64,000 nt of DNA, from NCBI GenBank assembly GCA_963691655.1, contig OY829329.1, positions 10,740,708-10,804,707 of the forward strand, in the 5' to 3' direction. How positions within the stretch are numbered: position 1 is the stretch's first letter; the number at the start of each line of letters is the position of its first letter. This document shows, piece by piece, positions 55,433-64,000 of this stretch. The notes under the pieces were generated by a model that worked only from the letters and a program-made list of their open reading frames with translations, did not search any database and was not told the DNA's origin. Made by a program: the position numbers and the translations under genes. The stretch is from Toxonevra muliebris. Lineage: Eukaryota > Arthropoda > Insecta > Diptera > Pallopteridae.

Positions 55433-56910
55433 GTGTTGTTCGCTAGTCCGATGATGAGCAACTTTCAACAGCTCACATTCAGCATTCCTACAAAAATCCC
55501 AAGAAACAAATTTTTTGGGGCAGAATCAATCGTACCTATAACAGAGATGATAAACAACGAAAACGACATAAAAGTTTTGCAAGATCGAATGTTCCCTGAA
55601 CTTTCGAAGATAAATTTGGGAAGCCCGATTTAATCCAGAATTTATGGCAAATCTACAAGGCGAGCAAGGCCGTATTTAGGGGGAGGTTTTGGGGGTTCTG
55701 ACCCACCCCCTCCCCCCCGAAATGTGGAACCTTTATTCTAATTTTTGAGATTAATTGCCAATGGATGGGGAAAAAGTAAAAATAAAATCTATTTAACGAT
55801 ATTTTTTACTTCCATCGGTTTTTTTCTAAAAAGTCAAATAAAAAAAATAAATTTGAAATCTTAGTTACACTATGCGATCAAATCCGATTTGTTTTCTTCG
55901 ACATGAGGTTTTTCTACTGATTCAAAAAGAGACGGTGATACTGAGCACTCCTGCATTCATAGTTTTTCTAGGTCAGTAACTGTTTTTGGTTGAAAGTTTC
56001 GTCCTGAATCAGTTTGAGAAGTTTAAAAATTAATAAAATAGAAAAAATTATCGGATCCTTGTAAAATAAGACTTGCTTGAACCCCATTTTTTTCCTAAAA
56101 CGTGACGTGATGGGAAGTTTTTGACCTCAGATTAGTGTTCAATGTGAAAAATTCGTTCGCAAAAACTTCATCTTATTAGCAAAACCCATGCAGTTTTAGG
56201 AGACAATCTTAAAATGTAATTAATTTTTAACCCATTATTGCTCAGAGCACCACGACTAGAAAATCTCATTGATAATGGCCCAAATTCCCAATAATGATCA
56301 TTTGAAAAAAATGAGCCTCTACAATTTTTGGTAATTTTTTTAAGGTTGGGTACATCATCAGTAGTGGGAAGACAATGAGTTAACGAAATTATGTCCTTCG
56401 CGATAAAAAAAAATGCATTAAATGCAAAAAAAAAAAATTTAATTTGATTATTCAGTGAATTTGTTGAGGTTAAGATTAAAAAAAAATCCGAAAATTTTTC
56501 CTAAAGTTTTAAGACATTTATCTACTTTTGTCCTTAGTCTGATAGGGTTAATCAAATGTATCATCGATTTAATTTATTGTATTTAAAAATCACTTTGATA
56601 AAAATTATTTATGAATATTTTCTTCAAATGAAAACTCCCCGAAAAAAATTTCTGGCTACGCCCCTGAAGGCGAGACTCAGAAAGATGGATTGCACAAGCA
56701 AAACCAAGCTAATCGAACAGTGAATGAAGTGGGGTAACGAGATGAGAAAATCATGACACCTGCAAATTATTTGTAGAATCTATGCCAAAACGTATTTAGA
56801 TGATGCTGGAAGCCAAGGCTGGACACACTAAACAATAATTCTTCTGATTTGTCACTGATTTTATTTTTGTATGAATTAAACGCATTTTCAAAGAAAGATT
56901 GACTTGTCTA
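55433..56910 (+). pseudogene. Tc1-like transposase fragment (right), split by a hAT-like element
   Basis: On the + strand 55490-55610 reads KFFGAESIVPITEMIN then VLQDRMFPEL, the block between the first and second catalytic residues. The stretch holding the second and third residues is deleted. Sequence resumes at 55640-55664 and, after the 1-kb hAT-like insert, at 56667-56910 with RKMDC-like residues and the same 3' flank as the left fragment, inverted. Stops and frameshifts throughout. The two fragments form an inverted repeat with arms of about 240 bases. Confidence 0.77.
55665..56666 (+). mobile_element. hAT-like family 1 element (1002 bp, perfect 8-bp TSD)
   Basis: Target duplication AAGGCGAG at 55657-55664 and 56667-56674. 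Ends CAAGGCCGTATTTAGG and, reverse-complemented, CAGGGGCGTAGCCAGA. Collinear with 29847-30945, with small indels and a missing 130-base stretch near 56260. Subterminal G-run/C-run tracts as in the sister copy. No transposase. Confidence 0.9.
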
Positions 56911-59335
56911 CATTAATTTTCACTAGGGTTTAGTTATATCTGCACAATGAGCTCTTTTATTTTTCTATTGGAGATAAACGCAGTACGCGTGAAATTTCGA
57001 ATGGTCTTATGAAAACAGGTACTCTTTAGCCAAAGCTGCTCAAAAAAAAAAAAAGATTTTAAACCTAGTAACAAATTTAGGGACTTTTGAAAAAGTTCCA
57101 CTGTATAAGTATAATTTGAAAAAAATCCTTCATTTCTTAGATGGTTCTAGATAACTCTGCTTAAACTCGGTTTTAGATTTATAAAAAAATATATATATTT
57201 TTTGGAATTTAGATAAAGGTAAACAGAAAAATCTGAGAGGATATAGACCCAAGTTAACTAAGACTTTATATATATTATTTTGGAATATATCCCATTACTG
57301 CTCATCCACTATGGAAGTTAGCCAATTTCGTTTTCCTGTACAGTATATTTATAACTCAAAAATTATAGATTTGGAATGAACACTTGAACTTTTTTGTATT
57401 TTTATATTTTAAAACATTTTTTTAAATTTTTTTTCACACATAAACTTTAAACCCTTCAAGGACTATAATTCAAGATCAAGATTACACATATTTCACAACT
57501 CACAGATGACATGTGATTTATATAAAAAAGTTCATTGTTTCTGTAAACACACAAGAACAACAACTAACAAAAAAATCACACACACACAGCCGGAATCAAA
57601 ACTTTAAACTAAGTATATAGTATGTAATTTTTACGAACTGCCGCCTCTCGACGCAAATGCGGAACTGAAAGCCAAAGAATCCTTTGAAAAGCAAATAACT
57701 GCAACAATCAAAATCATCAGTAATCAACCCTCAGTATTATCTTTGCCGCACCGTTCTAGCACGCCCAGAAACTTTAACTTTTTTTTTTTTTTTCTCGGGG
57801 AAAAAAAGGCAATGAAAATACGAAATAATATTGGCGCCAAATTGGCGACAGTGGCGACTTCAAACTAAATAACAACAACAGCAACGACAACACTGCAACC
57901 TTTTGATGTCTATGTGAGTTTGTCTCCCCATTGTGCATAATTTATCCTTGTTGGTAGTACATACTTTTAGCCAGGAGGATGCTGTGACATTAAACTCAAA
58001 CGAAGGCAACAATCCATAAAACTTAAAAAATTCATATGTGCTGACTGTTTTTATTTGAGTGTAAGTGTATTGCTAGCCAGCCCAGCCAAACAGCCAGCCA
58101 AGTCAGCCAACATGAGGATGAGAAGAAGTAGGTAGAAATAGTGGCTGGATAATACCCGTGAAGGGGATACACACAAACATACATACATACATACATATGT
58201 ATATACTTAACTATACTGAGTAGTTATTGTTGTTCGGTTTTTGCCATTTTTACTATTATGGCGTCGTTATATGATGCTTATTGTTGTTCTTGTTATTTTT
58301 TTTTTGGCGCGTCAATATTAAAACGCGTCTGGCTGTGTTATGGCATCTCCTTTTCCACTTTTCTTTCTATTTCCTGTTTCTGCTATACCCTCTTAGTTCA
58401 TTGATTTTGGCACGAGACTCTATGCCGCCAGAGAACAACAACAATTGTTTACTGTTTAAATATTGTTTAGATAAAAGTTTACTATGTTTTTTTTTTTTTT
58501 TGGTATTTTTGTGTGTTTAGTTTTTACTGCAGTTTTAGTGGTACTCTTAAGTATAATTCATAAATTGTCAAATAAATGATAGATTGCATTGATTGGGGGG
58601 GAAACGGAAATGGACTTAGCAGCAGAACTTTTCCATATAATAGGACACATACACTAAGGAATTTACGCAAAATTCTATAATAAATATGCTGGCAGTCATT
58701 TTGTCAGCATTTAATGGTATTAGTTTTTTGTTGGATTTTATCATATTTTTATAGTTATTGTTATTATGTATGTAGAGGAAGTCTTAACTATTTTTATGTG
58801 TAACCATATCGAAATATTTTTAGTTTTTAAAATAAATATTAAATTTTACTTACTTACATACGAATATTGCATACAGAAGATTAGAAAAGTTGAACTTACC
58901 TAAAAAGAAAAAGAGGAAGAAAATTAATAAACAAATCTAGTTTCTGTGTTTATTCTGTTGTATATAAACATTAGAAATTTACTTGTAAATATTTAATTTT
59001 CTCCCATTAATTAATGTTCAAATATTGTTTACTAATATTTTCCTTAGAGTGTAAACTATATGACACAACATCAACAATAAATATCGGTCATATCAACAAA
59101 TCAAATTTCGATTGTCATTGGCAAAGAGAGACAATAAAACAAAAAAAAAAAAAACACACACACGCAACAAAAAGTATGTAAACATTTGAGAAATATTTTC
59201 TGGCAACATGTTGACAAAGTGTAGGTACTAGGGTTACCATTAAGTTTTTTTTTTTTGATGTGATAAAATCTTTACTCAGGGCTGAAGAAAAATTTGTAGT
59301 GAAGTGAATTGTTAGTCGCAGTTTATATTTGTAAG
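56911..59335. other. AT-rich spacer
   Basis: No gene recognisable. AGCCAGCC words (about 58075-58105), a CATA run (about 58175-58195), long T runs (about 57780-57795, 58485-58501) and a CA run (about 59155). Confidence 0.5.
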
Positions 59336-59685
59336 AAAATTGCTGCTGCGCCTGGTATTGAGAAAAACAGTTCAAATGGCACCCAAAAACATGAGAGCGT
59401 GACGTCATGCCCATTTTATTTTTTCCACAGCCACCTACTACTGATTTCTGTGCGGCTGGTATTTTTAGGCTCTCAGAAATTGCGCCTAGTATTGTATGAG
59501 AGAAAAAACGTTTGAAATGGCACCAAAAAACATGAGAGCGTGACGTCATGCCCATTTTATTTTTTCCATAACCACCTACTGATCTCTGTGCTCTTGGTAT
59601 TTTCAGGTCCTCAGAAATTACGTCTGGTATTGTATGAGAGGGAAGAATAGTTCAAATGGCTCCCAAAAATGTTCGAGCCATTTTG
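59336..59685. repeat. 137-bp tandem repeat, 2.5 copies, with CRE-like palindrome
   Basis: Units start near 59336, 59476 and 59613. Shared landmarks: GCGCCT.GTATTG, TTCAAATGGCACC, CATGAGAGCGTGACGTCATG, CCCATTTTATTTTTTCCA and CCACCTACT. The first two units carry a perfect TGACGTCA (CRE/ATF-type) palindrome; the third is truncated and lacks it. The open frame on the - strand (59115-59555) reflects the repeat and is not called. Confidence 0.88.
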
Positions 59686-59689
59686 CCAT

Positions 59690-61185
59690 GTCGGCCAAAT
59701 AATGAGTAAATATGAATTTAAAAAGGTAATATGCAGTTGGCAACCTGGAAATCACTTGTAATCTCTATAGGCTACTACATCGACATAAATTTATTCTTTA
59801 ATTTAGTCATCAAGCTCAAATACGTAACGCTGAAATGCTGTCAAGTAATCAGAGATTATCATGTGTAAATAACAAAAAAAAAAAAAACATAATCATAAGA
59901 GGGAAAATAGAAAATCACTAAATTGTATAGTAGTTATTGCTATTTATGATAACATTAACTTTCCTAATAAAAAAAAGGGGGGAAAGTAAACAAATAAACA
60001 ACAAAAAAGAAAAAGGTCAATCTTACTACTATTTACAAAACGTATTCAAACATGCACGTACACGTAAGTAGTAAAAATTTTTACTAAACAAATGCACTTT
60101 ATTGTTTAACTTTATGAATATAAAGATAAATAAACAAATATTTGAAACAACCAAACATATTATAATAATAACAACAGGTAGGCATTCTCTTCCCTCCTGC
60201 TACTTTATCTTCATAATTTCATATGTTAGTATGTACTACATTTACTACATTTGTTTACTGAACCTATTTTTAACTGTATGTAAAATTGTGCGTTGCGTTT
60301 GGAGTTTACTTTTTGAGTTGAAGTAGATGAAATTGAGGGAGACAATGTATGCTTAAAAGTCTGTTTACTATTATTATCTTCCTACTGAAAAAGAGTAGCA
60401 AATCTTGCATAAGTGCTAGTACTATTATATACCAGTATTTTTTGTTTTTTAGTGAACTGCACTATTAGCTTAGTAAATATTGAGTTTGTTAATAGGATTT
60501 GTTTGTGGGGGAAGATATAATGCAATTTCTGCTATGTAAATGCAAACAAGACATGGGAATTTTCGTTAATAAAATTTCAAGTAAGGGTGACCGTTTTGAA
60601 CAGCTCTGGGAAAAGTAGTTGAAAATTGTGAGCTTTTTTATTTGGCCAAAAGTATCATGTTATCGTACAAAACTCGATTTTTAGAAGTTTTTTAAAAATT
60701 ATCCAACTCACGACGGGTAATTGAAAGAGTCGAAATATTTTAGAATTCATTATTAAAAAAAAACGAGGTTTATTTTTAGAGGGGTACAACAAAAACTTTT
60801 ATTCGTAATGCCCATTAATGTAGGTACATACTAGATAGTTAACTTTAAACTTGCAACGTGTTCGACTCAAAAGGGCGCTGCATAAATTTTTTTTAATAGA
60901 TTCATGTTTATTTCATTTATAATCGTGTTTAATTTAACATGAGTCACTTTAATAATATCAAATGTTTTTGAGCTTAAAACAAACAAAAACCACTTTGATT
61001 GAATTACACACGAATGCGTTCAATTTTTTTCTCAGTTTGTGTATCAAAATATAATTTTTATGGATCGTACCCCCTTGTGAGAGGTTTTGAAAATATTTTT
61101 TACTCTATGTTTTATAGGGTTCTCATTCTCGAACCAAATTTCATTACAATACTTTCAAAAAATTTATAGTTATACCACATAGTTG
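59690..61185. other. AT-rich spacer
   Basis: No gene recognisable. Short open frames (60102-60326 and others) have no motif. Confidence 0.45.
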
Positions 61186-61190
61186 CATTG

Positions 61191-61500
61191 GAGGCGAGCT
61201 CTTGCGGTGAAATGCGGAAGTTTGATACAACAATTCGAGTATTAAATTGTAGTGTTATATTTTGAACGGTTCCTAAGTTATGGCAAAATTTGTATTTAGT
61301 TTTATATCGAAGGTACCCTCTAGCGGTGAAAGTCGAAAATGAAATATGGCCTAGTTTTTTAAGCATGCTATAACCGGGTTTAATACTAAATTGTATCGTA
61401 TTATCTTCAACGGCTGTAGAGCTATTGGAAAACTTGTATTTAGTTTATATGAGCGGTGCCCTCTAGCGGCAAAATTCGGAAATCAAATATAGTTTAGGTA
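61191..61500. repeat. Diverged tandem repeat (118 and 143 bp periods)
   Basis: Units begin near 61191, 61308 and 61451 with (C/G)GAGGCGAGCTCTTGCGGTGA or (G/C)GTNCCCTCTAGCGG. Each continues with AAA.TCGGAAAT-like, then ATTAAATTGTA.TGTTAT, then GCAAAATTTGTATTTAGTTT. The third unit is partial. The open frame at 61112-61366 (-) lies inside it and is not credible as a gene. Confidence 0.7.
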
Positions 61501-61931
61501 TTTTTGGAAACATACTAAGAACAATCTATGTACCGTAGAGGCAGGGGCGAAGAGGAAGGTAGGGGGTTAAAGCAGCTTAAATCCCGCTTAGTCGCTCGAG
61601 ATTTCTAAATAAAGAAAAATTTTTAAGTGTTTTTTTTTTGGCTTTGCGAAAATTTTTTGCTAGACTCCTATTTTGTAATCAGTATTTTTATTTCAAAGGG
61701 CGGAGAAAGAAGGAAGGCAACTAAGTTTTTTCTCACAATTGAAAAAATTAGAGTAAATTATATGATTTCTGATTCCCGTTTCGCTTTATTGTACATTTCT
61801 AGATCCGCCATTGAACTGAACTACAAACAGTAAATTAACTTCAATTCGTGGTATTGAATTGCGAATAATTTCATTCAAATTACTAGCGAATCCGCTATTT
61901 ATTGAATATTTGTATTGTAACCTGATGATTG
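61501..61931. other. AT-rich spacer
   Basis: No gene recognisable. Confidence 0.4.
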
Positions 61932-61935
61932 TTAA

Positions 61936-62341
61936 CCCTTTCGGTACCATGATGACACCGGTGTCACAAGATTCATTTTTGTGATTTTGTGAAAATTATC
62001 CAGTCAATTTCTTTAAATTTAGGGCTTTTGAAAAAAGAATTGATGGTTTAATTTAATTTCAATTAAAAAAAATTTGCAAATATTTTTTTGGTAACGGTAT
62101 TGTAACGGGTCAAAGTGAAGAAATTTTGTTTTTTTTTTGTTAATTTTCAATCCCTCACAATTTACTCAAACATCATTCCCCATATTTTTTAATTTTTGCT
62201 TCCTTTTTTGGAAATACAAGTTTGCTATGGGTCACCGGCGACCCTGAAATCTTCAATGGAAATATTTTAAGAACTTCTTTACAATGAAATGGGACTCGGT
62301 TTTGCTCTATCGGTTCTAATTTCCTTACGGTCAAGAAAGGG
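61936..62341. mobile_element. piggyBac-like MITE (406 bp, TTAA flanks)
   Basis: TTAA at 61932-61935 and 62342-62345. Ends CCCTTTCGGTACC and, reverse-complemented, CCCTTTCTTGACCG. A subterminal palindrome GACACCGGTGTC lies near 61955, placed like those in the elements at 9954 and 44122. No transposase. Confidence 0.7.
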
Positions 62342-62345
62342 TTAA

Positions 62346-63631
62346 GTGAAAAATTAAAATTAAGCTACTTTGTCTGTCTTAAAAAAAAATGTCTATTAAA
62401 ACTATGCAGAAAAAAAATTGGCTTTTGTTGTAAAACCCTTTCCCTGGATCCACCACTGATATCCTCTATCTCTTTCTTTTTCTCTGACTTTTATTTTTTT
62501 CTTGAATTTTCCAACTGTCAATAACATGCAATTTTCATTACGATAGTTTATTGCAATGTTTTTCATAATTTCAAAAGAAAACCGCATTAAAATGAAATTG
62601 AAAAAATTTCTTGCGGCTTTTAGAAAAGAAAATTTCTAATTTCAATTGTGTTAAATGTCAACAATGACAGCTATCAATATGACAGCTAAACTGTCAAATA
62701 TCATTTATCAATAAAAAGAAAAACGAAAGAAAAATTGCTCAAAGAAGCATGAAATTAATTGAATGAAAAATATTTGAAACAAAAACTATTTGAAACATTT
62801 TAATTAAATTTTTTGTTATTGTTAACAATTAAAACAATTAAAAAAGTTACTTCCCTATTTTTGTTTTGTTTATTATTTGAAGTGGGAAAGAAAAAATGCA
62901 ACACTGTAATTTGTGACTTTCCAACTGTCATATTGGTGAGTTTTAAGTGTTAAGTTTTTTTTTTATTCTTTTCTAGTTTTTGTTTTACTTCTTTAATTTA
63001 CAAAAACTTTCTACTTATTTAATAAGTAAGAGAGAGGTAGGCAGGCAGCAATGGAATGTCGTAGCTAGTAAAAAGAAAATGCTATTAAAATAATAAAGTT
63101 TTGTCAGACGAAAAGTTCTGTAAATTGACTTTTGCACAAAATTATTTACTTACAAAAGAGTAGTATAGTATAACAGTAGTTGAAAAAGAAAATAGTACTA
63201 GCTAGATAGTAATAGAGGTAATAAAATGACAAACATAAAATTGCAACTTTGTTGGTGCAAAAACTCCCCCCCTCCCCCCCCAAAAAAAAACAGATAAAGT
63301 TCAGTTTTAGTTTTCTTTTTTGATTATTAAAAGAAAGGTAAGCGAAAAGTTTTTGATTGTTTGTAGTAATTAGGGGAATTTTTGTATAAACCGAAAGTAA
63401 AGAAAATGTAAAGTGAAAGTTAGTAGAAAATTTGCAGGAATGATTAAAATTATGCAACCTTGAAATATTAAGAAGTGGAGAATATAATTTTCAAACAGCT
63501 ACAGAGAGGTTGGTATAAGAGGTTTTTCTAAATTCGGTAATTGGCGTTTGCAATGAAAGTCTTTCAAATCTCAGAAGCTATAAAAAATTCTTAATCTCTC
63601 CTTGAAGCAAACACATCATTCAGCTCATTTC
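62346..63631. other. AT-rich spacer
   Basis: No gene recognisable. The word AACTGTCA or TGACAG recurs (about 62513, 62665-62695, 62924). C runs at about 63266-63280. Confidence 0.45.
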
Positions 63632-63761
63632 AAAAGAGTTGATATTTCTACTGTATATAGTGAGAGGTTTCTTACTCTCACGTTATGAGAATCAAATGCA
63701 GGCATAAGCATAAAATTTTCTCTCCTTCGCTCTCTCTGTGCATACAAATATCAACTCTTTT
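63632..63761. repeat. MITE-like inverted repeat (130 bp)
   Basis: Perfect 16-base terminal inverted repeats AAAAGAGTTGATATTT (63632-63647) and AAATATCAACTCTTTT (63746-63761) enclose 98 bases with an inner GTGAGAG/CTCTCAC pairing. No clear target duplication, so the superfamily is undetermined. Confidence 0.6.
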
Positions 63762-64000
63762 AAAGTAGACCATTCCGTTTTACTAAAGTTACTAAAATAA
63801 GTACCTAAGCATTTTTATTTCATTTATTTTTTGATTCTAAAGAAGACGGGAAGGTTTTGGAGATAAAACTCTTACTTCCTTACCGATTCAAAATATTATA
63901 TATAAAGAGAGAAAAAAATCTGGTTCCCCTCTCTTGATCCGCTAATGTTTATATACATAAATAACATGTGCTTCAAATTACTTCGAATCAAATATTCTAA
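63762..64000. other. AT-rich end of window
   Basis: No feature recognised. Confidence 0.4.

Noticed and set aside
59115..59555. 146-codon frame on the - strand
   Set aside because: Lies across the 137-bp tandem repeat, whose units give the repeated HVFWCHF/HVFGCHL pattern; no independent support.

Overview
The window is AT-rich eukaryotic DNA. Its character is that of a large intron or intergenic region of a higher fly, probably a calyptrate such as a blow fly or house fly. That guess rests on the base composition, the CAA/CAG/TTG triplet runs and the kinds of mobile elements present. I found no host protein-coding gene, rRNA or tRNA gene, and no bacterial-type operon or CRISPR array. The long open frames at 8.5-9.6, 36.8-38.4 and 40.1-41.1 kb are tandem repeats that happen to lack stop codons, not genes.

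What can be supported is a dense, nested deposit of transposable elements and tandem repeats. From left to right: a degenerate A-rich array carrying a LINE 3' tail (0.2-2.4 kb); a T-rich degenerate array (4.7-6.3 kb); a 21-bp minisatellite with higher-order structure (8.46-9.56 kb); a piggyBac-like MITE (9.95-10.44 kb); a hAT-like element joined to a broken LINE that holds a younger LINE insertion (12.96-15.4 kb); a 16-bp minisatellite whose end module recurs 3.2 kb away flanked by an 11-bp direct repeat (17.3-19.05 and 21.7-22.3 kb); pogo-like and hAT MITEs (20.2-21.4 kb); diverged tandem repeats and inverted repeats (22-27 kb); a foldback element with a hAT-like element nested in one arm (29.3-31.2 kb); more MITEs (31-33.5 kb); a purine/pyrimidine-asymmetric array ending in a nested palindrome (36.9-38.7 kb); a 28-bp minisatellite (40.1-40.9 kb).

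In the right half: a degenerate LINE with endonuclease, reverse transcriptase and RNase H (43.0-45.3 kb), split by a 131-bp piggyBac-like MITE; a hAT MITE split by a 5'-truncated poly-A LINE (45.5-46.4 kb); a nearly complete but dead Tc1/mariner element with DD37D spacing (47.3-48.6 kb); two SINE copies of one tRNA-derived family (50.0 and 51.9 kb); a LINE end split by an 83-bp hAT MITE (54.4-55.0 kb); two inverted Tc1-like transposase fragments with a hAT-like element inside one (55.1-56.9 kb); tandem repeats at 59.3 and 61.2 kb; a third piggyBac-like MITE (61.9-62.3 kb). The rest is AT-rich DNA with simple repeats.

The most informative signals are the nested insertions with target-site duplications, which give a relative order of events. 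At least four short non-autonomous families occur more than once: hAT family 1, ends CA(A/G)GG(C/G)CGTA; hAT family 2, ends CAG(T/G)GGTGCCC; a pogo-like family with TACAGTAATCTC ends; a piggyBac-like group with TTAA sites and CCC ends. No autonomous source is intact here. All assignments come from reading the sequence by eye, and family names remain to be confirmed by alignment.
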